Source: a virus
Virus record (IMG/VR): IMGVR_UViG_3300035034_002440
Location: 1-38,675 of that record
DNA: 38,675 bases
Strand: one strand, 5' to 3'
The position numbers and the translations under genes are program-made. Below are positions 5,962 through 15,217 of the stretch, piece after piece (the first letter of the stretch is position 1; every line of letters starts with the position of its first letter). Under the pieces are notes generated by a model. That model saw nothing but the letters and a program-made list of their open reading frames with translations, searched no databases and was not told where the DNA came from.

Positions 5962-6133
5962 CCGCTTTCTCAATATGCTCGTAGCATCCTTGGGTTCTCA
6001 TCCTCACTACACACGCCGCAATCTGCCATTTATTCAATTTAGTCTTACTAGTCCTCCTTTTGTCTTTAGAAGTTCCACAGGACGCTAATAGGGCGATTAA
6101 AAGAAATAATCCGATCTTAGTCCATGCATTCAT
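5954..6133 (-). CDS. small lipoprotein (59 aa), o-spanin-like in size
   Basis: The N-terminus is a type II signal peptide with lipobox LASC (Cys19), followed by a very basic stretch (KDKRRTSKTK) and two more Cys (41, 50). Size and lipidation resemble Rz1-type outer-membrane spanins or small host lipoproteins, but it is not Pro-rich and no inner-membrane partner is evident beside it. The start overlaps the upstream lipoprotein gene by 17 bases. It is the last gene of the minus arm. Confidence 0.65.
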   Translation of the reverse strand: MNAWTKIGLFLLIALLASCGTSKDKRRTSKTKLNKWQIAACVVRMRTQGCYEHIEKAAK

Positions 6134-7472
6134 ATTCTTCTATACCAGCGTTGCTACCGATTTCAGTTAAAACGTTAGTTGTTGGATTTAGTTTTAAGAA
6201 TTTATCGTCGATTGAAATATCTAAAGAGCCGTTACAATACGTTATCCAGTTCGGCTTTGTGTATGCGCTAACGTTAATCAGTGTTTCAACTCTTGTTTTT
6301 GCGTTTGTTTTTGATAATTTTAAAGATCCGTCGTTCCCAGATATCATAAATATATTTTCTTTATCGAAATCTTGAAAAAAATTAACTATAGAATGCGCGG
6401 AAATACTAGAGCCTACAAACTCCATTTGATTTTTACCAAAAGAGTTTAGATCATAATAAAAAAAACGGATTGAAGACTCGCAAAGCAAGTACCCTTCATG
6501 GACCTCAGACAATAAGCAATTGCTTAAAGAATACGGTATGTTAAATCTATTTGAACCGCCAGAATAACACCATTGCCCTATGTTTGACTCATTATAACAA
6601 TCAACGAGACCCGGTCTAGAAAAATATACCTTTGTTCCGCCGCTTTCATTCACGCAAAGATAATCATAAGGGGCTTCGTCTCCTGAATTTCTTATTTTAG
6701 CGACAATGCAATTTAAATCTTTCTTAAAGACGTAATCAAAATCCTCAGCGTTAAACCCGTCTGTGTTTGAATAACCAGCTACTCTGTTGCTAATTGAAGC
6801 TGTAAACGTTGAGTCTAGTCTAGTGTATGTATTATTGAAAAATTTATAAATATAATGCTTGCCGTTATTTTTTCTAAAATGAATAAAATTCGAATGAACT
6901 GTGAAATGTTTCACATCGCTAGTCATTACAAAAGCTACTGAATCACCCGTATTTGTTAAAACAAGGTTAATCAAACCGCTATTAGTATTGAAAAAATAAT
7001 GGCCAAGTCTTTGATAGATTAAAGAAGAACTTTTTAAGTTACCTGACTGGCTTTTAGGCAACCCTATTTCAGAAAGAGGTACGGCAATATCATTTGATAA
7101 AACAATGTAAACTTCTTTGTCTTCTCCGTCTGAGTATTGAATCGCTTTTGAAGCCCCTGATATATTGTAAACAGAAACAAAATTTTCTGGCTGCATATCT
7201 TCGATAGTGTCGGAAATAGGGACTAGATCTCCGCTTTGGTAAGTGATTAAATTATCAGTAAAAGAAGAGCCTACAGAGTTTGAAGAGGAATCGCCTCTTT
7301 TGACTGCCGCGTTTGAATTACCGCTTAGTTTTATCGACTTTATTTTTGATGAGCTTATTTTAGGGGGCGTAGATTCTGATTTTTTATCTTTCTCTTCTCC
7401 ATTGTTTGAATCAGCGCAAGAAAAGAAAATAAAAGAAAAAGCTACTGCATAAAAGATGGTTCTTGCTGCCAT
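6117..7472 (-). CDS. large surface lipoprotein following the tail fibre (451 aa)
   Basis: A signal peptide ends in lipobox FFSC (Cys19), followed by a long Ser/Asn/Lys-rich linker (20-75) and then about 370 residues of beta-rich sequence with recurring Tyr, Gly and Asn and several Cys pairs. This resembles a beta-propeller or other repeated-sheet fold, but no named domain is clear. The ribosome-binding site is AGAGGATTTCC. It lies downstream of the tail-fibre genes, the usual place for receptor-related extras. A lipid-anchored protein is more likely a cell-surface product (receptor blocking) than a virion part. That is inference. Confidence 0.8.
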   Translation of the reverse strand: MAARTIFYAVAFSFIFFSCADSNNGEEKDKKSESTPPKISSSKIKSIKLSGNSNAAVKRGDSSSNSVGSSFTDNLITYQSGDLVPISDTIEDMQPENFVSVYNISGASKAIQYSDGEDKEVYIVLSNDIAVPLSEIGLPKSQSGNLKSSSLIYQRLGHYFFNTNSGLINLVLTNTGDSVAFVMTSDVKHFTVHSNFIHFRKNNGKHYIYKFFNNTYTRLDSTFTASISNRVAGYSNTDGFNAEDFDYVFKKDLNCIVAKIRNSGDEAPYDYLCVNESGGTKVYFSRPGLVDCYNESNIGQWCYSGGSNRFNIPYSLSNCLLSEVHEGYLLCESSIRFFYYDLNSFGKNQMEFVGSSISAHSIVNFFQDFDKENIFMISGNDGSLKLSKTNAKTRVETLINVSAYTKPNWITYCNGSLDISIDDKFLKLNPTTNVLTEIGSNAGIEEYECMD

Positions 7473-7533
7473 TGGAAATCCTCTGTGTACTCGTTAACTG
7501 TTGAAATAACCTCGCGTAAATATTGCCGATATG

Positions 7534-7896
7534 TCAAAAGCTAATTTTTTTCTGACTCTGAAATAGGATAATCAGAGAGCATAAATGGCGAGTCAGTTTT
7601 TTGTAATTTAGAACTCTGATAGGACGCAAAAATTCATTCTTCCAAAGATCTAAATTTTCTTGATTAGATTGTGTTCTTATCAACTCTTCTTCTTCCAGTT
7701 TTACTGATTTAATTTCTTGCGAAGTTTTGTTGACAAATGACCAACCTAGTCCAGACTCAACGATATTTAATATTTCCGAAGAAACAGAAGGTTTTTTGAT
7801 TCCACTTAAAGCCCCGCTAAACCAATCTTTATATTTTTTTATCTGCGACTCAACTTCTTCCTTTGATTTAAAATCGTTTTTATTTAGTTCTAGCAT
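7534..7896 (-). CDS. possible tail-fibre assembly protein (120 aa)
   Basis: It starts inside the tail-fibre stop (ATG at 7896, seven-base overlap) and so is coupled to it. An in-frame TTG at 7902 is an alternative start. The first 85 residues are soluble and helical with a central WSFVNKT segment. Position just after the fibre is where tail-fibre chaperones sit, but no family signature is seen. The last 20 residues are basic and hydrophobic. Confidence 0.6.
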   Translation of the reverse strand: MLELNKNDFKSKEEVESQIKKYKDWFSGALSGIKKPSVSSEILNIVESGLGWSFVNKTSQEIKSVKLEEEELIRTQSNQENLDLWKNEFLRPIRVLNYKKLTRHLCSLIILFQSQKKISF

Positions 7897-9329
7897 TGCC
7901 AAATTTTAAATGAGGTTTTTGATTCAGGATGGTTTTCTTTACCCGTCCTCGGAGTATCGTTAGCGCCGTCGTCGTATGGCTCTTTTATATACCCTGAAGC
8001 GTCAGGTACAGCGTTAGTGTTACCACTAATCCCAGCCCAGTTATAAGCCCCCCCACCAGATACAACATTTTGAAACCCTCTCGCCGTATTGCTTGCGTAC
8101 TCCTTATGATAATGGCCTTGGAATTCATCCTGCTCTTTAGAGCCCGCAACATCACCAGAATTATCAATTGTTATCTGCTCACCAGTATCATTTGCGTCCG
8201 CGTTTGCTGCAAGTTTTGTGATTGAGTCCACTAGAGTCAAAACAACCGCTGAAGGCGTTGATATGTCAACACTAAATATTGTCGTAGTTTTAGGGTTAGG
8301 GCTGCTTGTCGAGTCCGGCACTCTTCCGTTTGTCGCTGCCGTAATCCTTAAACCTTTCAAGTTTTGTAAAAAAACCAAATTATCAGCTTCAGTACCGAAC
8401 GCCGTTGCGTCAACTGTCACTAAATTTGAGCCGTTTACGAAATCAGCCGCTAGATTATTTGCGGTGCCAGGCCAGACAGTAAAAGAAACTCCGTCCGCTA
8501 GCCTTAAATGCTCTGACCCTGTGGATTGATTAGTCCCTGCCCCATGCCCAGATCTTGAGAACTTTCCAGTCCAATCTGGCAATGTAAATTGGCTATTCGT
8601 AATTGCGTTTGAAATTTGCCCCGAAGTTGTCGCTGTAAATTTAACTAAATCAAATAAATCTTTGTACTCGGATTGCTCCACGCCTGTCGTACCATCTAAG
8701 CATATACTGTAAGGATCTAAAGGGTCATAAAAAGCGTCCTCTGTTCTCCTCCTCCCAAAAATTTGACGTCCATTTAGCCAAATGTTTGAATTTTGAGTCT
8801 GATTAGATATTACTGACTGTTCAAGCCTTGTCGCCGCTGGTTTTGCTGTGACAACATCCTCAAAATCCTTGTCAGTGAAAAATTTAGCTTCTGATTTGTC
8901 AGCGTTTAATAGCTGAATTTTGAAAGGGACGTTTGAGTTTCCGGCGTCTGCGCCTAGATTTATAGTTACGCCCCTACCTTGGAAAATATCCAATCTTTTT
9001 GATCCTGCATCTAAAACAAGATTAGCGGTCAATGTTGAATCGTAAACCATCAAAACTTTATCACCATCAACGAAAGCAACTGCGGTATCGCTCGAATCTA
9101 AAGCTGCACCGCTTCCGTTCGTGTAAAATGTTGACTCGGGGGGGTCTGATTTTGTTTGAACTTCAGTTCCCCACACTTGATTTGCTTTAGATTCAAAAAT
9201 TATTTGATTTAAGTATTTATCAAAAACACCCGCCTTGCCATCTGTGCTAGCTTCAAATCCTGTCCGCCTTATCCCTGAAGGTACTATAGTTCTGCTACTT
9301 GGTTTTATTCCGAATATATCGTCAGCCAT
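7890..9329 (-). CDS. tail fibre / tail collar protein
   Basis: 479 aa. The C-terminal part has the tail-collar plan: FTLPDWTGKFSRSG, then QGHYHKEY with the His-x-His metal motif, then a Gly/Asn-rich tip closing GKENHPESKTSFKIW, where collar proteins normally read GxENRPxN. Residues about 295-370 look like an inserted beta domain. It probably contacts the cell surface. It follows the baseplate genes and overlaps a small downstream gene that may assist its folding. The N-terminus would attach to the baseplate. Confidence 0.85.
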   Translation of the reverse strand: MADDIFGIKPSSRTIVPSGIRRTGFEASTDGKAGVFDKYLNQIIFESKANQVWGTEVQTKSDPPESTFYTNGSGAALDSSDTAVAFVDGDKVLMVYDSTLTANLVLDAGSKRLDIFQGRGVTINLGADAGNSNVPFKIQLLNADKSEAKFFTDKDFEDVVTAKPAATRLEQSVISNQTQNSNIWLNGRQIFGRRRTEDAFYDPLDPYSICLDGTTGVEQSEYKDLFDLVKFTATTSGQISNAITNSQFTLPDWTGKFSRSGHGAGTNQSTGSEHLRLADGVSFTVWPGTANNLAADFVNGSNLVTVDATAFGTEADNLVFLQNLKGLRITAATNGRVPDSTSSPNPKTTTIFSVDISTPSAVVLTLVDSITKLAANADANDTGEQITIDNSGDVAGSKEQDEFQGHYHKEYASNTARGFQNVVSGGGAYNWAGISGNTNAVPDASGYIKEPYDDGANDTPRTGKENHPESKTSFKIWQC

Positions 9330-9330
9330 T

Positions 9331-9936
9331 TTATTCTGATATTAATAGTGAAAGTGTTCCGCCGTTTCCTGACGTTGAATTTGAAAGTCCTGTCCCTGCC
9401 AAAACTGACCCGCTAGGATCGCTAGAAAGTGTGAACGCGCCATTACTCAGTTTTAAACCGACGTCTAAATTAATTCCTTGCGCTCTGATTGACTGCATTT
9501 GGCTGTCAATATCGGTCTTATTTGTTACGCTTGAGTAGTTATCGACCAACGCATAAAAAGCGGCGGATCTAGGATAGAAATAAGCGTGCTCTATTTTATC
9601 CGCGTTAGTGAGATTTTTTAACGCGCTTAGCAAGACTTCATGCTGTCCAGCTTCTCTAAGTTTGATAGGTAGGACTTGTAAAAACGCACGATATTCTCCG
9701 TCACCTCTGCCATTCCTGACCCCCTGAGCTCCGTATGACTCGCCGACAATATCTAGGTTAATGCCGTCCGCGGTACTAATTGCTTTATTGTGTAAATATT
9801 TAAACGCTTCGTCTTCAATTGCTTGTAAATAATCTAGATAAATTTCAAGCTTTTTATCTATATTTACTTTTTTTTTAAAATGCTTAGTAAGCCTCCCCTT
9901 GCCTTTTTCTGAGTAGTCGGTTTTTTCTTCAAACAT
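9331..9936 (-). CDS. baseplate wedge-tip / DUF2612-like protein (201 aa)
   Basis: It lies between the baseplate J-like protein and the fibre, with a one-base overlap upstream. The segment GINLDIVGESYG...GDGEYRAFLQV is the pattern of small baseplate proteins that link wedge to fibre (DUF2612 or tail-protein I type). The C-terminal 30 residues are Gly/Ser-rich. The assignment rests on that motif and gene order. Confidence 0.75.
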   Translation of the reverse strand: MFEEKTDYSEKGKGRLTKHFKKKVNIDKKLEIYLDYLQAIEDEAFKYLHNKAISTADGINLDIVGESYGAQGVRNGRGDGEYRAFLQVLPIKLREAGQHEVLLSALKNLTNADKIEHAYFYPRSAAFYALVDNYSSVTNKTDIDSQMQSIRAQGINLDVGLKLSNGAFTLSSDPSGSVLAGTGLSNSTSGNGGTLSLLISE

Positions 9937-11327
9937 TATGTACTCGTTACACTAACATTGCCGGAATCAATATTTGCAGATTCTACCGGAGTTATTGTGA
10001 TCGTATTTGTGTTTGTTGGGCTAGCTGTTTTAGCAAATTTCAAAACATCGATTGAAACAACTCCGTTTATTGAATTAATCGCTTTTTCTAAAGTAGAGCT
10101 CCAAACGTCATAACCCGGTGAAAAATCTATTACGGCAAGAGCTGCTGCAATTTGGGCGTCTCCATCACTCGGATAAGCCTGACCTTGCAAAACGTCTGAG
10201 TTTATCGTGATTTCTACATCAACATATAATTCCACGACAGAAAGCCTTGAAAAACTAATCGAAACACTTTCACCCTCACTATCAACTAAAGCCACTGTTG
10301 TTGAACCAAAACTTCTAACACCGGAGCTTACCGAGTTAAAAACCGCTGTAGCTACCTCGCCGTCTGTCCCACCCTCGACAAAGCACTCAACAGACCCGGA
10401 AGGCCTACCGCCTCCGTCCGTAGAGTTTCCATTGTTTTCAAAAACTGTTTTCTTTATTACTCCAGAAATATCATTCAATTTCGCTAGAATAGCTTCCCTA
10501 AACCCGCCCCCGGCCACGGAAACACTAGAGTCAGCTCTTGATCTAGCCTCCGAATCAGTCTCTTTTTCTACTCCTAATGTTGCGTCTAACAAATTTTCAA
10601 CTTCAACAATTCCAGGAACTGTACCTACAATATTTGTCAAAGTCCCCGACAAAGCGGTTGTCGCCCCTGTATTTATAGCTGTAAGGATAACCGGACTAGC
10701 TTCGTAAACCGTTATTGTCCCCACTGCCGGGCTCGCAAGGGTAGAATCGACAGTTAATTCGAAGGTTGTACTTGTGCCGTTTTTTACTTGTCCTAATATG
10801 TTATAGCCGTCTAAACTGGCCCCTCGCAAAAAAACAAACGAATCGTCGGCGTATGGGTTTGAAGTCATTGTTATGGTTGCAGTCCCAGAATTTTGAGTTA
10901 ATGAAACCGCTGAGGTCGCCCCTATAATCCCTAGAGTTGCCGCTGATAGGTTTTTAAATGTCGCACTTGTTTCTATGACGCTTACGTTCAAAGCTTCCGC
11001 TGATATTGACTGGCCGTTAGTCCCTCTAGCATAAACAGTGCTAATTGAAGCAGTTGCAACATTTCTAGTTAGGCCTATTCTCTCTAATTCGTAATCAAGA
11101 GAAATCCCACTTGCTTTAGACCTTGCGTTTGAGTTGTATATCCCTGAAAAAGATTCATGTAATTTAGAAAAAGCCTCCGCTATTACGCCTATTTCTTTAC
11201 CTAGATCGGATTCATCGTCTAAATTGAAACTTGCACCATATTTAGATCTATAACTAGATTTTAACTCGCTTCTTATTTCTGCGAGAGTATTTGTCTGAAG
11301 TCCTGTTTCTGAAAATTTTATAGGCAT
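9936..11327 (-). CDS. baseplate J-like wedge protein
   Basis: 463 aa. The N-terminus (residues 10-90: LAEIRSELKSSYRSKYG, then GISLDYELERIGL) and the middle (VPGIVEVENLLDATLGVEKETDSEARSRADSS) are standard for the gpJ/gp47 wedge family. It forms the ring of the baseplate that opens on contraction. Residues about 138-210 carry an extra beta-rich stretch that looks inserted. Neighbours are the gp25-like and DUF2612-like proteins, the usual wedge partners. Confidence 0.92.
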   Translation of the reverse strand: MPIKFSETGLQTNTLAEIRSELKSSYRSKYGASFNLDDESDLGKEIGVIAEAFSKLHESFSGIYNSNARSKASGISLDYELERIGLTRNVATASISTVYARGTNGQSISAEALNVSVIETSATFKNLSAATLGIIGATSAVSLTQNSGTATITMTSNPYADDSFVFLRGASLDGYNILGQVKNGTSTTFELTVDSTLASPAVGTITVYEASPVILTAINTGATTALSGTLTNIVGTVPGIVEVENLLDATLGVEKETDSEARSRADSSVSVAGGGFREAILAKLNDISGVIKKTVFENNGNSTDGGGRPSGSVECFVEGGTDGEVATAVFNSVSSGVRSFGSTTVALVDSEGESVSISFSRLSVVELYVDVEITINSDVLQGQAYPSDGDAQIAAALAVIDFSPGYDVWSSTLEKAINSINGVVSIDVLKFAKTASPTNTNTITITPVESANIDSGNVSVTST

Positions 11328-11699
11328 TTAAATCCCGAGCTCTGTTTCTGCCTCTATTGCGCCAAATATAGAAAGAGCAACAATATTAACATTTATGGTG
11401 TTGTTTATGATTTCGTAATTCAACTCTGTAATCTGCTCTACCCCATTAACTTTAGTGACCGCGGCTCTTATCTCTGCCTCTTTAGCCACTGAAAGATTAG
11501 TTGCCCCAAGTAACGGATCTTCTTTATCAAAATAGCCAATCCCTTCTGTAAAATTAAGAAACCAATCTCCCGCGACTGAGTTAAGGTTTGTGATAATTTG
11601 CTGTTTTATGACGTCGGCGTCTTCAACGAAGACAGGCGCTCCGTTTTCTATGACAAAACCGTTAATTGAGTCGTATTTGTAGTCCCTAAAAGTAGTCAT
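11328..11699 (-). CDS. gp25-like / DUF2634 baseplate wedge protein
   Basis: 123 aa. The pattern IITNLNSVAGDWFLNFTEGIGYF is the core of the gp25/lysozyme-like wedge family, which links sheath to baseplate in contractile tails. It sits directly upstream of the J-like gene, as in other contractile phages, and overlaps the spike gene end by one base. Confidence 0.88.
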   Translation of the reverse strand: MTTFRDYKYDSINGFVIENGAPVFVEDADVIKQQIITNLNSVAGDWFLNFTEGIGYFDKEDPLLGATNLSVAKEAEIRAAVTKVNGVEQITELNYEIINNTINVNIVALSIFGAIEAETELGI

Positions 11700-12367
11700 T
11701 ATGGTTTTATGTCAGGGTTTGCAAGCGACGCGATTTTAGCTGCAAGAGTAACTAGCGTCTCGCTTGACCTGATAACGCTAGGCACAGCCGCTAAGGTTCC
11801 GCCCGCACTGTTAGGTTGGGAAACAATACTGATTAGGTCTTGCATCATCCTTAATAAGTCCGCTGTTGAATTTCCAATTTCTAAAAAAGTACCATCGGCT
11901 GTTTTTATTTGGCCAGTGTTTATTTTTGGGGGCGTTGGCCACCCTTTTAAATCAGGAGAAAGCCCCAATACCGCTACTGCGTCAGCATGAAAAAACTTTC
12001 TACCATCACTAGGCAAGACTAAACCTCCCGTATTTTTCCAATCAGCTAGGAAATTATTTGTAACAATCAATAAAACGTCAAGCCCTGCCATGCTTAATGG
12101 GTCCATAGGAGGTCTTATCATAAACGTGTTAGTTTTTCCGGGAAGTAATATTGGAACGTTCAGTATTCTTTGAGGGTAAGGAGACTTTGTTAAACTATCG
12201 ACTTTCAAGAACCCACTAAAAACATCTGCAACATAATTATTTGGGTTTGATAATGATGGCCTTGCCGCAATTATATTGCCGGGCATTGAAGTGCTTACAC
12301 TAGACATAACTCTAGAGACAACGCTCTCTATCGCATCTTCTAAATCATCGCTTCCATCAAAATTCAT
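11699..12367 (-). CDS. Gp138-type membrane-puncturing spike protein
   Basis: 222 aa. The N-terminal region (MPGNIIAARPSLSN...VADVFSGF, then YPQRILNVPILLPG, then GRKFFHADAVAVLG) has the layout of the Gp138 N-terminal domain, an OB-fold platform for the central needle. The C-terminal 60 residues are mainly helical. The needle itself appears short. Placed between hub and wedge genes, as in small contractile phages. Confidence 0.85.
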   Translation of the reverse strand: MNFDGSDDLEDAIESVVSRVMSSVSTSMPGNIIAARPSLSNPNNYVADVFSGFLKVDSLTKSPYPQRILNVPILLPGKTNTFMIRPPMDPLSMAGLDVLLIVTNNFLADWKNTGGLVLPSDGRKFFHADAVAVLGLSPDLKGWPTPPKINTGQIKTADGTFLEIGNSTADLLRMMQDLISIVSQPNSAGGTLAAVPSVIRSSETLVTLAAKIASLANPDIKP

Positions 12368-13314
12368 AATGCTGGCAATATTGTAATTTTAGGGAAATAA
12401 GCGACAACAGTGCTAGAAAATTCACCATCTCTATTATCGATGTTATGAGTTACCTTAACGATAGCAAGTATTGTTGTTCTACCAATATTTATATTTGAGC
12501 CTGCCGCTAATCTATAAAGAGAATCTGAAAGTAATATTACAGGGTCTCCGATTCTTAAAGAGCCGTCTAGGTTAACCTTAAAAACTACTCCTTCCGGTGT
12601 TATTTCGGGCGAGCCGATCAATCCATTTGCCGGTGTTATTATCTTTGGAACTGCTAAAGGGTCGATTTGACCCGCGACATACCCTGAAACACCAGCATCG
12701 TCAAAACTGAATTTTACTCTTCCCGGCAATCCTTGTTCAAACCTTTTTAAAAAGGTGTCCAGCGTTTCATCAATCTCTTCTTCCTCAGCGAATACGGCAG
12801 CGCCTAAGACTGTATTTAAATACAGGCTAGAGCCCGCCGTTTGTGTAAGTTTTGCTTGAGTAAGTACAGTGTTGAGAACGGAAAGCTTAGTCTGACCTTT
12901 TGAGGCAACGGTTTTAATTCTTTGCCGCCTTAACTGAAATATATTATTCTTAAGATTTACTCTTGTGATATAGTCAGGAGGTATCTTAGAGGTACTACCA
13001 TCATAAACAATCCCACTAAAAATAAGTCGTAATCCGTCCGATAAATAGCCCGCGAATACCTGAACAAGTGCTCCAGTGTTTACCCCGTTTAAATCTTTTT
13101 TGAAATCAAGCGATCCAGAGCTTAAATCGTTAAGGTTATATAACTCTAAGGAGGCGCTTGTTATCTTGTTTGTGGAAATCTGCTTTTCTATCTGACCAGT
13201 GATATAAATCTGAGGCTGGGTTAATGCTGACGTGATAGGGTTTATTACTATCGGAGTCCCGCCAATCAAAGGGGTTATCACGACTTGTATATAGCGTCTT
13301 CTTAATATAATCAC
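12364..13314 (-). CDS. baseplate hub protein
   Basis: 316 aa, beta-rich, starting MIILRRRYIQVVITPLIGG. It corresponds in position and size to the hub protein (T4 gp27/late-control-D functional equivalent) of minimal contractile baseplates. It overlaps both neighbours by four bases (plug upstream, spike downstream). No strong sequence motif is visible, so the call leans on order. Confidence 0.75.
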   Translation of the reverse strand: MIILRRRYIQVVITPLIGGTPIVINPITSALTQPQIYITGQIEKQISTNKITSASLELYNLNDLSSGSLDFKKDLNGVNTGALVQVFAGYLSDGLRLIFSGIVYDGSTSKIPPDYITRVNLKNNIFQLRRQRIKTVASKGQTKLSVLNTVLTQAKLTQTAGSSLYLNTVLGAAVFAEEEEIDETLDTFLKRFEQGLPGRVKFSFDDAGVSGYVAGQIDPLAVPKIITPANGLIGSPEITPEGVVFKVNLDGSLRIGDPVILLSDSLYRLAAGSNINIGRTTILAIVKVTHNIDNRDGEFSSTVVAYFPKITILPAL

Positions 13315-13628
13315 AAAACCTCTGTGTATTTCAGGACTACCTCTTTACCAAAGTTAGTCTCTGTGGGGTCACGATTAAAACCGTCTATGTCGATTGCCTC
13401 AAGAGTGCCAAGTGGAACCGCTAAATGTTTTAATTGTTTTAATAAGTCCACACCTCCAAAGATAGGGATCTCGCTAATTTTGTCATCAATACTCATAAGC
13501 CAGGCGTCGATTCTTTTTTGATATTTTATTTTAAAAGTATAGGAAGTGCCGTTCAGGGATTTTTGGAACCGAACAATCCTTAGGTTATTATCCTGTATCA
13601 CGCCTAAGTTAAAGATAATTTCAGCCAT
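13311..13628 (-). CDS. baseplate plug protein (Pam3-plug type)
   Basis: 105 aa beta-rich protein with the pattern YTFKIKYQKRIDAWLMSIDD...IFGGVDLL...LGTLEAIDIDG...NFGKEVVLKYTEVL. This matches small plug/hub proteins of cyanophage-Pam3-like baseplates, where a trimer sits at the tail-tube exit. Its position between the Dit-like and hub genes agrees. Confidence 0.78.
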   Translation of the reverse strand: MAEIIFNLGVIQDNNLRIVRFQKSLNGTSYTFKIKYQKRIDAWLMSIDDKISEIPIFGGVDLLKQLKHLAVPLGTLEAIDIDGFNRDPTETNFGKEVVLKYTEVL

Positions 13629-14134
13629 TAAATAACCCCTAAATCGACTAAGTCAGTTGCTGTGTGGGCAATGTCTTGGTCTAGTAATAGGTTAGCGGCA
13701 AGAAACGCTAATCCTAGCGCTGTATTTTGAATTTCAACAAACTTAAGGTTCATAATTAAAGACTTTCCGTCTTCAGGAGTTTTTACCGGATTTACAACTG
13801 ATAGATATATGAACGAATAAGTTTTAACACTCGTAGATAATATTAACGGAGTTGATAAAAACTGCCATAGCTCGAGTTGAGCATTTACTACACGGGATCT
13901 GCCGTCGAAAACCTCTTGAGAATCTCCCATCGGGGTATCAGTAATTCTAATCGTCAACTCGCATTCTTTTGGCATCTGGATCGAATTATCAAAGCCGAAC
14001 CTGCCAAACTCTGTGGGGTAACTAGTATATTCTTTTACGGAATTGTGACTCTCACTTATAACGGCGTCTATTTCAATCGGCAAACCGGGGCCGAGTATCA
14101 CCGATCTTGTGTTAGAAGATTGAGTTAAAGCCAT
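13628..14134 (-). CDS. Dit-like baseplate protein
   Basis: 168 aa. The N-terminal segment IEIDAVISESHNSVKEYTSYPTEFG resembles the Dit-like tail protein N-terminal family (EAVxSExH...EITxxPVExG), which connects tube and baseplate. The C-terminal part (VEIQNTALGLAFLAANLLL) is helical. It directly follows the tape-measure gene, as expected, overlapping it by one base. Confidence 0.78.
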   Translation of the reverse strand: MALTQSSNTRSVILGPGLPIEIDAVISESHNSVKEYTSYPTEFGRFGFDNSIQMPKECELTIRITDTPMGDSQEVFDGRSRVVNAQLELWQFLSTPLILSTSVKTYSFIYLSVVNPVKTPEDGKSLIMNLKFVEIQNTALGLAFLAANLLLDQDIAHTATDLVDLGVI

Positions 14135-15216
14135 TAATTACCTAAAGGAATAATTTGATTCGCAGACTGTGGGGCAACTCGTTCTGTATTTTTATCTACA
14201 ATATCTTTCGATTTCTTTGATAAAACATCGTTTACAACCTTCCCTATTACTACGGGGTCTTGCGCGCCATTTATGTTTATCGTGTTTGTTTGGTTTACTA
14301 CTTTCCCGCCCCCGCTGTACTGCTTCTCCCACCTATTTGTTTGATCTTTCACAGCGTCAACTAATGGGAATATGTAATTTTTCAAAACTGGTGCGGCTAT
14401 GTTTTCCCCAAACGAAGAGCTCAGGTTTTCAGATTCAGAAGAGACCCTTTTAAATAATCCAGAAGCTGAATTTGAAATTCTTTCCGTAGATTTAGATAAT
14501 CTAGAATCAAGTCTAGGCATCAAAGTTTGCGCAAACATCATTCTTTGTGCTGGTGTTACTTCTGCCATCATGGAACTAAACTTAGTTCTTGCGTACTCAT
14601 CGGCCTCTTGCGCTGTTGTAAGACCTAAGTCCGTCAATCCGCCCATCGCTCCCGTTTTTATGAAGTCCATAAAAGCGGATGATGCGCCTTGGGTACTTTG
14701 TCTTGTTGCAAGGCCTAGAGCCGCCATTCTTTCAAGCTGACTAAGAACAAAACCTAAGTCACTAGTTTTTGTCATTGAATCAAAAACAGAATTAAGAAGG
14801 TCTAGGTCTGTTGTTAAATCTTTTATCGGTTGTGGTAATTTGCTGATTGCGTCTTCTATTTTTTTAAGTCCACTTGTCCCGATTTCCTGTCTAAATTCAA
14901 GAGCGGCTTTTGCTTCATCAATAGTGGCGAAAACCTTAAAAGCTTTACTCGTAGCATTTATTGCCCATCTAGCGACATCAGCCCCGAGTCTGAAAAGTGA
15001 AAGCTTCCATAGTTTTCGTGTAGCCCCTTCATTCTTCTTAAATGAGTCATTCATACTCTTGAAAAAACTATCGAGGTTGACGTCTTCAAAATCCCCTTTA
15101 GCGTTCTTCATCGTGATTTTTAAATCGTTAAACTTAGACTTAAAACGGTCTGCCCCGGTCGGGTCGAAGTCGAAACCTAGTTGTGCTAGTAATGATCTTA
15201 CTGGTTCGTCAGCCAT
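14134..15216 (-). CDS. short tail tape measure protein
   Basis: 360 aa, helical, with an N-terminal coiled region (DPTGADRFKSKFNDLKITMKN), a hydrophobic middle and a Ser/Lys-rich end. It sits directly after the frameshifted tail chaperone, which defines it as the tape measure. At roughly 0.15 nm per residue the tail would be near 50 nm, short for a myovirus; this is a rule-of-thumb inference. The region about residues 275-360 (SGGGKVVNQTNTININGAQ) looks beta-rich. Confidence 0.88.
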   Translation of the reverse strand: MADEPVRSLLAQLGFDFDPTGADRFKSKFNDLKITMKNAKGDFEDVNLDSFFKSMNDSFKKNEGATRKLWKLSLFRLGADVARWAINATSKAFKVFATIDEAKAALEFRQEIGTSGLKKIEDAISKLPQPIKDLTTDLDLLNSVFDSMTKTSDLGFVLSQLERMAALGLATRQSTQGASSAFMDFIKTGAMGGLTDLGLTTAQEADEYARTKFSSMMAEVTPAQRMMFAQTLMPRLDSRLSKSTERISNSASGLFKRVSSESENLSSSFGENIAAPVLKNYIFPLVDAVKDQTNRWEKQYSGGGKVVNQTNTININGAQDPVVIGKVVNDVLSKKSKDIVDKNTERVAPQSANQIIPLGN

Positions 15217-15217
15217 T

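Noticed and set aside
5931-6000. Bidirectional terminator at the convergent ends of the arms
   Set aside because: A short ATGCT/AGCAT stem is present but without a T-run on either strand, and it lies in coding sequence.
10207-10707. Long plus-strand ORF opposite the baseplate J gene
   Set aside because: It is a shadow of the minus-strand gene, with no ribosome-binding site and Ser/Pro/Thr-rich composition typical of antisense reading.
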